NCBI GenBank assembly: GCA_038320185.1
Contig: JBBQDZ010000063.1
Span: forward strand, 1-11,733
DNA length: 11,733 nt
Reading direction: 5' to 3'
Origin: JBBQDZ01 sp038320185
GTDB taxonomy: Bacteria; Actinomycetota; Thermoleophilia; Gaiellales; Gaiellaceae
Shown: piece after piece, positions 5,648-11,733 of the stretch
How positions within the stretch are numbered: the stretch's first letter is position 1
Layout: each line of letters begins with the position of its first letter
The notes under the pieces: model-generated
Database searches by the model: none
The model's input: the letters and a program-made list of their open reading frames with translations, nothing else
Told to the model about the DNA's origin: nothing
Program-made: the position numbers and the translations under genes

Positions 5648-6691
5648 GTGATCGCATTCGACTCGCTCGAGGCGCTCGAGGACGGGCTTCTGGCGGCCGG
5701 TTTCCTCGCCGGAGAGAGGCAAGGGCACGTAGCGGAGGTGTTCCTGGGTTACCGTCTCTCCGAGTCGCTGAGACGGACGAGCACTCCTTCTCCCCCCGAG
5801 TCGTGCCCGCTGCCCGCCGGCGCCTTCCGGATCCGGTCGCGCACGGAGGTGCCTCGTTCGGCAGGTCGATTCGCGATCGGAGACTGGGAGCGCAGCTCCA
5901 CGGACGGCGACTATGCGGATGCGATCGAGGCAGTTCGTGCCGCCATCGCCGCCGGAGATGTCTACCAGGTGAACCTCGTGCAGCATCTCTCGGCGCCGTT
6001 TCGCGGCGATCCCGCGGGGCTCGCGGTCGCGCTCGCACCGCTTCGCGCGCTCGAGCCACGCCCGGTTGAGGGGGATGGCTGGACAATCGTCTCCGCCTCG
6101 CCCGAGCTCTTCCTCTCGCGCCGGGGCAGGCGCGTCTGGACGAAGCCGATCAAGGGGACGAGGCCGCTCGGGGACGCCAGCCTCTCGGGCGCCGAGAAAG
6201 ACGAGGCGGAGCACGTGATGATCGTCGACCTGGAGCGAAACGACCTCTCGCGCGTGTGCGAGCCGGGCAGCGTCCACTGGCCGGAGCTCCTGGGAGAGCG
6301 GCGGCTAGCCGGCGTCAATCACCTGGTGTCGACGGTCGAGGGACGCCTTCGCGAGAACGTCGGCCTCGCTGAGCTGCTTCGCGCCGTTTTTCCCGGTGGC
6401 TCCGTCACCGGCGCGCCCAAGATCTCGGCCCTCGACCACATCGCCGCGCTCGAGCCCGTCGGACGCGGCGCTTCGATGGGGGCGCTCGGTCGGATCTACC
6501 CGAATGGCGATCTCGACCTCGCACTGACCATCCGGACATTCGCGGTCGTGGACCGTCGCATCCACCTCTGGGTTGGCGGCGGCATCGTCTGGGACTCGGA
6601 GCCGGAGGCCGAGATCGAGGAGTCGTGGGTGAAGGCGCGACCGTTGCTCGCGGCGATCGGCGCTCCGCTGCCGCAACCGGTTGCCCGATGA
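5648..6691 (+). CDS. pabB: aminodeoxychorismate synthase component I
   Basis: PabB converts chorismate and ammonia to 4-amino-4-deoxychorismate for folate synthesis. The 347-residue protein contains the chorismate-binding fold: YADAIEAVRAAIAAGDVYQVNLVQ (residues 89-112), ASPELFLSR (150-158), TKPIKGTRPLG (165-175), EHVMIVDLERNDLSRV (188-203), GGSVTGAPKISALDHI (250-265), and the end GALGRIYPNGDLDLALTIRTF plus VGGGIVWDSEPEAEIEE. The lysine in PIKGT (K169) is the residue typical of PabB; anthranilate synthase TrpE normally has alanine (PIAGT) there. The N-terminal region is about 100 residues shorter than in E. coli PabB, so the usual tryptophan-site lobe is largely missing. The GTG start has no Shine-Dalgarno sequence but a TANNNT box 6 bases ahead. 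The stop overlaps pabC as ATGA. No pabA glutaminase is present in the window, so ammonia must come from a PabA/TrpG encoded elsewhere. Confidence 0.93.
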   Translation: MIAFDSLEALEDGLLAAGFLAGERQGHVAEVFLGYRLSESLRRTSTPSPPESCPLPAGAFRIRSRTEVPRSAGRFAIGDWERSSTDGDYADAIEAVRAAIAAGDVYQVNLVQHLSAPFRGDPAGLAVALAPLRALEPRPVEGDGWTIVSASPELFLSRRGRRVWTKPIKGTRPLGDASLSGAEKDEAEHVMIVDLERNDLSRVCEPGSVHWPELLGERRLAGVNHLVSTVEGRLRENVGLAELLRAVFPGGSVTGAPKISALDHIAALEPVGRGASMGALGRIYPNGDLDLALTIRTFAVVDRRIHLWVGGGIVWDSEPEAEIEESWVKARPLLAAIGAPLPQPVAR

Positions 6692-7524
6692 TCCGCCTGC
6701 TCGCCCTCGCGATCTCGGGGCGCGGCGTCGTCGATCCCGACGAGCCGGTACTCCACGGCGACGACGAGGGATTCCTGCGGGGACGCGCGGCTTTCGAGAC
6801 GGTACGCGTCTACGGCGGAGTGCCGTTCCGCTTGGACGAGCACCTGGCCAGGCTTGCCGCGTCGGGCGACCGGCTCGGCCTGCCGAGGTTCGAGCCCGCG
6901 AAGCTGCACGCTCTCGCTGCCGCCGCCCAGGAGCATGCGGGCGCCGCGGAGTGCTCGCTGCGCTTCTACTGGACGCCCGGCCGTCTCGAGCGCGGCGAGC
7001 CGCTCGCACTCGTCCTCGTCCAGACCCTCCCGGACGACCTGGAGGAGCTGCGCGAGCGGGGGCTCCGGCTCGTCGCGCTGCCGGTGGGACTCGACACGCC
7101 CGGTCTCATGGGCGGCGTCAAGTCGACGAGCTACGCGCTGAACATGATCGCGATCGAGGAGGCTCGACGGCGGGGTGCCGACGACGCGATCCTCCTCGGA
7201 GCCGGCGGCGTCGTCCTCGAGGGCACGACCTCGAACATCTGGTGGCAGCGCGACCGCACGCTCTTCACGCCGGGCCTCGGCCTCGGCATCCTGGCCGGCG
7301 TGACGCGCGGGGCCGTCGCCCAGCTCGCTCCCGCACTCGGCTACGAGGTGCGCGAGGGCGCGTTCTCACTCGACGAGCTCGCCGGTGCCGCAGAAGCCTT
7401 CACGACGTCATCGGTCCGCGAGATCATGCCCGTCTCCCACCTGGACGGAAGCTCGATCGATCGCGGACCGGCGGCGGCGGAGCTTCAGGCGGCGCTGCGG
7501 GAGTGCGCTACGGCGCGACCGTAG
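6688..7524 (+). CDS. pabC: aminodeoxychorismate lyase (class IV aminotransferase fold)
   Basis: PabC uses pyridoxal phosphate to split 4-amino-4-deoxychorismate into 4-aminobenzoate and pyruvate. The ATG at 6688 overlaps the pabB stop (ATGA), giving 278 residues, close to the usual 270. Class IV marks are the start GDDEGFLRGRAAFETVRVYGGVPFRLDEHLARL (residues 24-56), the phosphate-pyridoxal lysine K145 in GGVKSTSYALNM, the conserved VLEGTTSNIWW (176-186, E178 and N183), the cofactor-phosphate loop LGILAGVTRGAV (199-210) and the end FTTSSVREIMPV. The same fold also serves branched-chain and D-amino acid aminotransferases, and sequence alone separates them poorly; the direct coupling to pabB makes the lyase role by far the most likely. 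The stop codon abuts the stop of the convergent DUF1360 gene with no spacer. Confidence 0.9.
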   Translation: MIRLLALAISGRGVVDPDEPVLHGDDEGFLRGRAAFETVRVYGGVPFRLDEHLARLAASGDRLGLPRFEPAKLHALAAAAQEHAGAAECSLRFYWTPGRLERGEPLALVLVQTLPDDLEELRERGLRLVALPVGLDTPGLMGGVKSTSYALNMIAIEEARRRGADDAILLGAGGVVLEGTTSNIWWQRDRTLFTPGLGLGILAGVTRGAVAQLAPALGYEVREGAFSLDELAGAAEAFTTSSVREIMPVSHLDGSSIDRGPAAAELQAALRECATARP

Positions 7525-8004
7525 CTACTCCGCCCGCTGCTCGAGCTCGTTCGACTTGTGCGTGAGCGTTGCGAACCCGGCCTGGAGGTAGTCGTTGACC
7601 CCGGCAGCGGCGAGAGACCAGGTCAGGAGCCGTCCGAAGCGGGGCGCGAGAATCTGGGTGCACGTCAGCCCCGCGGCCGCCCACGTCCCGATGCACCGGC
7701 TGCAGGTCACGAGCTCGCCAAAGGCCTGCTGCATCCCGCCTTGGATCGGCTCCTCGTCCTCGCCGGAGTGTGCTTCGCCCTCGACGAAGGGGGCGCGGAT
7801 GAAGCTCGAGACCTCATCCCTGGAGACGGTTCGCGCCGACTTGAAGCTCGCAGCCCCGAGGACGACCAGGTCGAGCGCGGTCTGGCATTGAGGGTCGCGG
7901 TCGAGCGCGCGGCTGAGCGCTCCCGCTGCCGCGAGGAGGCCCGCGAAGGTGCCCATGATCGCGGCGTAGCTGCCGTAGGGGGGAGGCGCGGAGCTGGGGC
8001 TCAC
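7525..8004 (-). CDS. DUF1360 family membrane protein
   Basis: A 159-residue protein if the GTG at 8004 is the start. The DUF1360 signature is the CSRCIGTWAA motif (C101, C104), equivalent to the family's C-x-x-C-x-G-x-W. Around it lie hydrophobic segments at about residues 13-31, 43-57, 105-122 and 125-144. Between the second and third is an acidic loop (EGEAHSGEDEEPIQGG), after the conserved SARTVSRDEVSSFIRAPF stretch. Molecular function is unknown; members are small integral membrane proteins, often sporulation- or envelope-associated in other phyla. The GTG is preceded by AAGGG 8 bases away. An ATG at 8025 would add seven residues and share its CAT with the uvrB ATG on the other strand, and a third candidate is the ATG at 7956. 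The stop abuts the pabC stop. Confidence 0.8.
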   Translation of the reverse strand: MSPSSAPPPYGSYAAIMGTFAGLLAAAGALSRALDRDPQCQTALDLVVLGAASFKSARTVSRDEVSSFIRAPFVEGEAHSGEDEEPIQGGMQQAFGELVTCSRCIGTWAAAGLTCTQILAPRFGRLLTWSLAAAGVNDYLQAGFATLTHKSNELEQRAE

Positions 8005-8010
8005 GGGAGA

Positions 8011-8016
8011 TACCCT
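8011..8016 (+). promoter_or_regulatory. putative -10 box of uvrB
   Basis: TACCCT matches TANNNT and ends 7 bases before the uvrB ATG at 8024. No Shine-Dalgarno sequence lies between them, so a leaderless uvrB mRNA is predicted. No LexA-type (SOS) box with the actinobacterial GAAC-N4-GTTC form was seen in the 100 bases upstream. No -35 match was found. Confidence 0.45.
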
Positions 8017-8023
8017 TGGCCGC

Positions 8024-10024
8024 ATGCGCGCGTTCAAAACCTCGGCCGCGTATTCGCCGACCGGCGACCAGCCGCAGGCGATCGCCTCGCTCACGGAGAG
8101 CCTGCGCGCGGGTGAGCGCTATCAGACCCTCCTCGGCGCCACCGGCACCGGTAAGACGGCGACCATGGCCTGGCTGATCGAGGAGATCGGCCGCCCCGCG
8201 CTCGTGATCGCGCACAACAAGACGCTCGCAGCCCAGCTCTGCAACGAGTTCCGGGAGTTCTTCCCCGAGAACGCCGTCGAGTACTTCGTCTCCTACTACG
8301 ACTACTACCAGCCCGAGGCCTACGTGCCGCAGGCCGACCTCTACATCGAGAAGGACTCGTCGCGCAACGACGACATCGACCGGCTGCGCCACGCGGCGAC
8401 CTCCTCGCTTCTCTCGCGCCGCGACGTCGTCATCGTCGCGTCCGTTTCCTGCATCTACGGCCTGGGCTCGCCCGAGGAGTACGAGAAACGGGTCGTGCTG
8501 CTCGCGGTGGGGGAGGAGCAGGATCGTGACCTGATGCTGCGCAAGCTGATCGACATCCAGTACATGCGCAACGACACGGCTCTCGGACGCGGCCGCTTTC
8601 GCGTCAAGGGCGACGTGATCGAGATCCAGCCCGCCCACATGGAGTCCGCGTACCGCATCTCGCTCTTCGGGGACGAGGTGGAGCAGATCACGCACTTCGA
8701 CCCGCTCACCGGCGAGGTCTTCGGTCGGCTCGACCATCTCGCCGTCTTCCCCGCCACGCAGTACGTGACTTCGAAGCCGACGATCGAGCGGGCGCTGGAA
8801 GGGATCAAGCACGAGCTGGACGAGCAGGTGAAGCTCTTCGAGTCGCACGGCCGGATGCTCGAGGCGCACCGGATCCGCCAGCGGACGGAGTACGACCTCG
8901 AGATGATGCAGGAGCTCGGCTTCTGCTCCGGAATCGAGAACTACTCGCGCCACCTCGACGGGCGGCCTCCGGGCTCGGCGCCGCACACGCTGCTCGACTT
9001 CTTCCCGTCCGATTTCGTCGTCTATGTCGACGAGTCGCATCAGACGATCCCGCAGCTCGGCGGGATGTACGAGGGCGACCGCTCGCGCAAGCAGACGCTC
9101 GTCGACCACGGCTTCCGGCTGCCTTCCGCGCTTGACAACCGCCCGCTGCGCTTCGACGAGTTCCTGGGCAAGGTGGGGCAGCTCGTGTTCGCCTCTGCGA
9201 CGCCTGCGTCGTTCGAGCTCCGGCACTCGACCCATGTGGCCGAACAGCTGATCCGGCCGACTGGGATCGTCGACCCCGAGGTCGAATTGCGCCCGACGCG
9301 CAACCAGATAGACGACCTGCTGAACGAGATCCGCCGCCGCGAGGAGGTGGGCGAGCGGGTGCTCGTCACCACGCTGACGAAGAAGATGGCGGAAGATCTG
9401 ACCGACTACCTGCTCGAAGCGGGGGTCAAGGCGCGCTACCTCCACTCCGAGGTCGACACGCTGGAACGGATCCAGATCATCCGCGAGCTCCGGCTCGGCG
9501 AGTACGACGTCCTCGTTGGCATCAACCTGCTGCGCGAGGGCCTCGACCTGCCGGAGGTCTCCCTCGTCGCGATCCTCGACGCCGACAAGGAGGGCTTCCT
9601 GCGCGGGCGTACCTCCCTCATCCAGACCATCGGGCGCGCTGCGCGCAACGTCAACGGCCGGGTGCTCCTCTACGCCGACAAGCTCACCGAGGCGATCAAG
9701 GAGGCGACGGACGAGACGGAGCGCCGCCGCGCCGTGCAGCTTGCGTACAACGAGGAACACGGAATCACGCCGGAATCGATCCAGAAGGGCGTCTCCGACA
9801 TCGCGGAGTTCCTCTCGCTCGAGTCGCCTACGGTGCCCGGTAAGCGCCGTCGCGGGCGCCGCGAGGTCGAGGGCATGGATTCCGCCGAGATCGAGCGCCT
9901 CGTCGTCACGCTCGAGGAAGAGATGTTCGCCGCCGCAGAGGAGCTGCGCTTCGAATACGCGGCCAAGCTGCGCGACGAGATCAAGGAGCTCCGGCGAGAG
10001 CTCCAGGCCGCAGCCGCGGCGTAG
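8024..10024 (+). CDS. uvrB: excinuclease ABC subunit B
   Basis: UvrB is the DNA-damage verification helicase of nucleotide excision repair. It is loaded by UvrA, locks onto the damaged strand and recruits UvrC. The 666 residues equal the usual length (E. coli 673). Visible landmarks are Walker A GATGTGKT (residues 38-45), the AHNKTLAAQL motif (63-72), the strand-separating beta-hairpin region YYDYYQPEAYVPQADLYIEKD (91-111), motif II DESH (336-339), the helicase C-terminal motifs GINLLREGLDLPEVSL and QTIGRAARN (roughly 498-545), and the C-terminal UVR coiled-coil domain that binds UvrA and UvrC (EIERLVVTLEEEMFAAAEELRFEYAAKLRDEI, about 622-653). All key residues seem intact. Placement after rpsA-coaE matches other Actinomycetota, but about 6 kb of other genes lie between. 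Its ATG lies on the CATG of the opposite DUF1360 gene. uvrA is not in the window. Confidence 0.98.
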   Translation: MRAFKTSAAYSPTGDQPQAIASLTESLRAGERYQTLLGATGTGKTATMAWLIEEIGRPALVIAHNKTLAAQLCNEFREFFPENAVEYFVSYYDYYQPEAYVPQADLYIEKDSSRNDDIDRLRHAATSSLLSRRDVVIVASVSCIYGLGSPEEYEKRVVLLAVGEEQDRDLMLRKLIDIQYMRNDTALGRGRFRVKGDVIEIQPAHMESAYRISLFGDEVEQITHFDPLTGEVFGRLDHLAVFPATQYVTSKPTIERALEGIKHELDEQVKLFESHGRMLEAHRIRQRTEYDLEMMQELGFCSGIENYSRHLDGRPPGSAPHTLLDFFPSDFVVYVDESHQTIPQLGGMYEGDRSRKQTLVDHGFRLPSALDNRPLRFDEFLGKVGQLVFASATPASFELRHSTHVAEQLIRPTGIVDPEVELRPTRNQIDDLLNEIRRREEVGERVLVTTLTKKMAEDLTDYLLEAGVKARYLHSEVDTLERIQIIRELRLGEYDVLVGINLLREGLDLPEVSLVAILDADKEGFLRGRTSLIQTIGRAARNVNGRVLLYADKLTEAIKEATDETERRRAVQLAYNEEHGITPESIQKGVSDIAEFLSLESPTVPGKRRRGRREVEGMDSAEIERLVVTLEEEMFAAAEELRFEYAAKLRDEIKELRRELQAAAAA

Positions 10025-10091
10025 TCGGACGACGCCCGCCGCACCCAGCCTTCTCGCCGGCGTCCTCGCGTGCTTCCAGGCTGCTCGTCGG

Positions 10092-10097
10092 TAATCT
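10092..10097 (+). promoter_or_regulatory. putative -10 box before the SHOCT-type membrane protein
   Basis: TAATCT (TANNNT pattern) ends 6 bases before the GTG at 10104, and no Shine-Dalgarno sequence is present. This is again the leaderless spacing seen at pabB and uvrB. It suggests that the gene has its own promoter in the 79-base gap after uvrB. Confidence 0.45.
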
Positions 10098-10103
10098 CGG
10101 GCC

Positions 10104-10655
10104 GTGCTCGCGTCGATCCTCTCGATCGTCCTCTCCGGCTTCCTGATCGGCGCGCTCGCGCGCTGGGCGATCCCCGGGCCTGACCCGATGCCGGCCTGGC
10201 TCACGATCGGCATCGGGATCTCGGGCTCGCTCTTCGGCGGGGTGCCGGCGGCGCTGATCGTCGGGACGAAGGAGCGTCAGGACATCTTCACGATTCTGAT
10301 CGCGTCGATTCTCGTCGCGGCGCTGCTCGTGGTCGCCTATCGCCGGTTCATCCAGAAACGTCCGATCACCGGGCCGGACGCGCATCGCCTCCCGACGCGC
10401 GGTTTCGGGATCGCGAGGCTGCGGGAGCGCCTCAAGCGCTTCGGCATCGACCCCGACTCGCTCGGCGGCCGCGCGGCAGGCTCTCGGACCCCGGCGCGGC
10501 AGGCGTGGCAGCCTCAGCCCACCGTCGCCGACGATCACGACCAGCGGCTCGAGGAGAACCTCGGCCGGCTCCGCGAGCTCCACGAGGAGGGCATCCTCAC
10601 CGACGAGGAGTACGTCGTGAAGAAGGCCCAGCTCGAGCGCGGCGAGTCGCCCTAG
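10104..10655 (+). CDS. GlsB/YeaQ-like membrane protein with C-terminal SHOCT motif
   Basis: A 183-residue protein. The first 80 residues hold three hydrophobic segments: 2-18, about 32-53 with a glycine-rich core (TIGIGISGSLFGGVPAALIVG), and 60-79. Loop GALARWAIPGPDPMP lies between the first two; this resembles the GlsB/YeaQ/YmgE family (transglycosylase-associated protein), usually only about 80-90 residues long. Here a cytoplasmic tail follows: a basic stretch (RRFIQKRPITGPDAHRLPTRGFGIARLRERLKRFG), a flexible linker, and a SHOCT motif LEENLGRLRELHEEGILTDEEYVVKKAQLERG (149-180) of the kind often attached to membrane proteins. Function of both parts is poorly known; GlsB-type proteins are linked to envelope stress. 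The GTG start is set by the first membrane segment and the -10 box 6 bases ahead. A strong hairpin begins at the stop codon. Confidence 0.8.
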   Translation: MLASILSIVLSGFLIGALARWAIPGPDPMPAWLTIGIGISGSLFGGVPAALIVGTKERQDIFTILIASILVAALLVVAYRRFIQKRPITGPDAHRLPTRGFGIARLRERLKRFGIDPDSLGGRAAGSRTPARQAWQPQPTVADDHDQRLEENLGRLRELHEEGILTDEEYVVKKAQLERGESP

Positions 10656-10672
10656 GCACCGCTTGCGGTGCC
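10655..10672 (+). terminator. GC-rich hairpin with CUUG tetraloop
   Basis: GGCACCG (10655-10661) and CGGTGCC (10666-10672) pair perfectly over 7 bp around the loop CTTG, a known extra-stable tetraloop. The first stem base is the last base of the TAG stop. No T-run follows, as is common for high-GC bacterial terminators. It should end or protect the transcript of the SHOCT-type gene. Confidence 0.65.
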
Positions 10673-10743
10673 GACCTCAGGAGTGCGGCCTTGCCCGCGC
10701 TGCGTCCGAACCGACCGCACCCGGGGAGAGACCCACGCTCGGG

Positions 10744-10755
10744 GCCCCTTGGGGC
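10744..10755 (-). terminator. possible hairpin at the metallophosphoesterase stop
   Basis: GCCCC (10744-10748) and GGGGC (10751-10755) face each other around TT, so in practice they form a 4-bp stem with a 4-base loop. It sits immediately after the minus-strand stop (10757-10755). The stem is short, lacks a T-run, and overlaps the self-complementary run at 10741-10748. Termination here is plausible only. Confidence 0.3.
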
Positions 10756-11573
10756 TACGCCTCCGTGGCCAGCGGCTCCGTCCCCCGCGGAAACCGGCGC
10801 TGGGCGGTGAGGGCCCATTCGCCGTCACGCCAGACGTAGGTGTCGACGCGGAGCGTCCGCTCGTCGGCCCTGTAGACGTGCAGCCCTCGCGCCTCGCCGC
10901 GGCGGTTCGGCCGCGGCTGGCCGAGGCCGGGGGCGACGGAGACGGTGACGCCGTGCTCGCCGCCCACGGAGACCTCGAACTCCCGCCGCTCGCTCACCGC
11001 GCCCTGATGGATGTGGCCGGCGAGGATCAGCTCCGCGCGGGCATCGACGAGTGTGGCGAGCACGTGATTGCGCATCGCGACCGGCTTCTTCCGAGAGCGC
11101 CAGGGCGCGCCGATGACGTGGTGGTGGAGGACGACGATGCGAAGGGCGTCCTCCGGAGCTTCTGCGAGCAGCTGGACCGCGCGGCCGAGCTGGGCCTCGC
11201 GGAGGCCGCCGGACTGGTGACGCCATGGCCGCACCGAGTTGAGGCCGACAGCGAAGAGGCCCTCCGACCGATGGATCGGCTCCGTCGTCTCCCAGTGCCG
11301 CTCGAACTCCACGAAGGTGCGCGTGAAGCGTGCAGGGAAGGTATAGGGGATGTCGTGGTTTCCCGGCACCACGAGGAGCGGCCGGTCGAGTCGCTTGAGG
11401 AAGCGCGCCGCCCGCTCGTGCTGCTCCGGCGTGCCCCGATGCGTGAGGTCGCCGCTCGCGACGACGAGCCCTGGGTCGATCCGTGCGATCAGGCGGTCGA
11501 GCGCCGGCTCGACCTCGGGCTCTTCGCGGCTGCCGACATGGAGGTCGGAGAGGTGCAGGAGCGTGGCTGGCAC
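10755..11573 (-). CDS. calcineurin-like metallophosphoesterase
   Basis: A 272-residue protein with the full set of two-metal phosphoesterase motifs: DLHVG (D10, H12), GDLTH (residues 41-45, D42), GNHD (71-74), the histidines in VVLHHHVIG (H150-H152) and GHIH (186-189). The spacing and short N-terminus fit the cyclic-nucleotide phosphodiesterase/3',5'-cAMP CpdA-like branch or the Icc/YfcE-type group. The substrate cannot be read from the sequence; lipid pyrophosphates and nucleic acids are alternatives. No signal peptide is visible, so it acts in the cytoplasm. The GTG at 11573 is chosen because the first beta strand (ATLLHLSDLH) starts three residues later. A TAGCCT box lies 9 bases upstream. 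The gene is divergent from the last partial gene and faces the SHOCT-type gene tail to tail. Confidence 0.9.
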   Translation of the reverse strand: MPATLLHLSDLHVGSREEPEVEPALDRLIARIDPGLVVASGDLTHRGTPEQHERAARFLKRLDRPLLVVPGNHDIPYTFPARFTRTFVEFERHWETTEPIHRSEGLFAVGLNSVRPWRHQSGGLREAQLGRAVQLLAEAPEDALRIVVLHHHVIGAPWRSRKKPVAMRNHVLATLVDARAELILAGHIHQGAVSERREFEVSVGGEHGVTVSVAPGLGQPRPNRRGEARGLHVYRADERTLRVDTYVWRDGEWALTAQRRFPRGTEPLATEA

Positions 11574-11582
11574 GGGCGAATG

Positions 11583-11594
11583 AGGCTATAGACT
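11583..11594. promoter_or_regulatory. divergent overlapping -10 boxes around a CTATAG centre
   Basis: The palindromic core CTATAG (11586-11591) gives TAGACT on the plus strand (11589-11594), 8 bases before the ATG at 11603. It gives TAGCCT on the minus strand (11588-11583), 9 bases before the GTG at 11573. Both spacings imply near-leaderless transcripts from one shared control point. No -35 boxes were recognised. Confidence 0.45.
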
Positions 11595-11602
11595 CGATGG
11601 AG

Positions 11603-11733
11603 ATGGCGGACGACAGCCCGGAGATCTTCGACGATCTCTACCTCGGTCTCCGCGCCGGTGGCGCGAAGCGCAAGCAGCGCCGCGGTGAGTCGCTGACGCG
11701 TGAGGAGGAAGAGGCGCTCGGGCGCTGGGAACG
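11603..11733 (+). CDS. hypothetical protein, cut by the window end
   Basis: Only the first 43 residues are visible: an acidic start (MADDSPEIFDDLY), then a basic stretch (GGAKRKQRRGES) and an acidic helix (LTREEEEALGRWE). There is no signal peptide or membrane segment in this part. No domain is recognised. The frame is open to the window edge. Two ATGs are possible, 11597 and 11603; the second is preferred because it lies 8 bases after the TAGACT box, while the first would be too close to that box for a normal transcription start. There is no good Shine-Dalgarno sequence. It is divergent from the metallophosphoesterase with about 29 bases between starts. Confidence 0.6.
   Translation, partial: MADDSPEIFDDLYLGLRAGGAKRKQRRGESLTREEEEALGRWE

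Noticed and set aside
5625..6086. Extension of the minus-strand secreted protein by about 154 residues upstream of 5624
   Set aside because: The extra sequence is arginine- and proline-rich, lies opposite the well-supported pabB gene, and would bury a clear signal peptide inside the protein.
5648..6691. Anthranilate synthase TrpE instead of PabB
   Set aside because: The PIKGT lysine and the coupled pabC gene favour aminodeoxychorismate synthase; no trp genes are nearby.
10046..10083. CAGCCT/AGGCTG inverted repeat after uvrB as a terminator
   Set aside because: The stem is only 6 bp with a 26-base loop and no T-run, so it could easily occur by chance.
7814..10213. A 799-codon open frame on the minus strand
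   Set aside because: It is the antisense of uvrB, made possible by high GC and few stops; its translation is low-complexity and matches no family, while uvrB has every expected motif.
1..11733. tRNA, rRNA, CRISPR array, insertion sequence or attachment site
   Set aside because: No cloverleaf arms, regularly spaced identical repeats, transposase or integrase motifs, or flanking direct repeats were seen on either strand.

Overview
This is a high-GC bacterial window of ordinary housekeeping and accessory genes. The order rpsA - coaE - ... - uvrB matches the arrangement known from Actinomycetota such as Mycobacterium. Frequent GTG starts, TANNNT-type -10 boxes and apparently leaderless genes also fit that phylum. 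The HicB-like/DUF4097 pair, the DUF1360 protein and the style of CoaE suggest the class Thermoleophilia (Gaiella/Solirubrobacter relatives), but that is an inference, not a demonstrated placement.

Layout. 1-1153: 3' part of rpsA (ribosomal protein S1) with a long acidic, repeat-bearing tail. 1190-1780: coaE (last step of coenzyme A synthesis). 1837-2334, probably from 1777: a membrane-anchored lytic transglycosylase whose N-terminal anchor appears to begin at a CTG overlapping the coaE stop. 2402-3738: a compact operon behind its own promoter and a perfect palindromic operator. It holds a HicB-like ribbon-helix-helix regulator, a possible 27-residue micro-ORF and a DUF4097 beta-repeat protein. 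5624-3744 (minus): a secreted protein with a dimethylformamidase-type C-terminal domain. 5648-7524: pabB and pabC, overlapping by ATGA, which convert chorismate to 4-aminobenzoate for folate. 8004-7525 (minus): a DUF1360 membrane protein. 8024-10024: uvrB (nucleotide excision repair). 10104-10655: a GlsB/YeaQ-like membrane protein with a C-terminal SHOCT motif. 11573-10755 (minus): a calcineurin-type metallophosphoesterase. 11603 to the end: start of an unrecognised small charged protein.

How the parts relate. Three head-to-head start regions (5625-5647, about 8005-8023, 11574-11602) are so short that promoters and start codons nearly coincide. Several genes have a TANNNT box 6-9 bases before their start codon and no Shine-Dalgarno sequence, which points to leaderless transcripts. 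Convergent pairs are packed equally tightly: DUF4097 and the dimethylformamidase-like gene are 5 bases apart, and pabC and DUF1360 are 0 bases apart. No mobile element, tRNA, rRNA or CRISPR array was seen. The least ordinary content is the self-contained HicB-like/micro-ORF/DUF4097 operon, which has no HicA toxin, and the secreted dimethylformamidase-like protein, which has no small subunit nearby.
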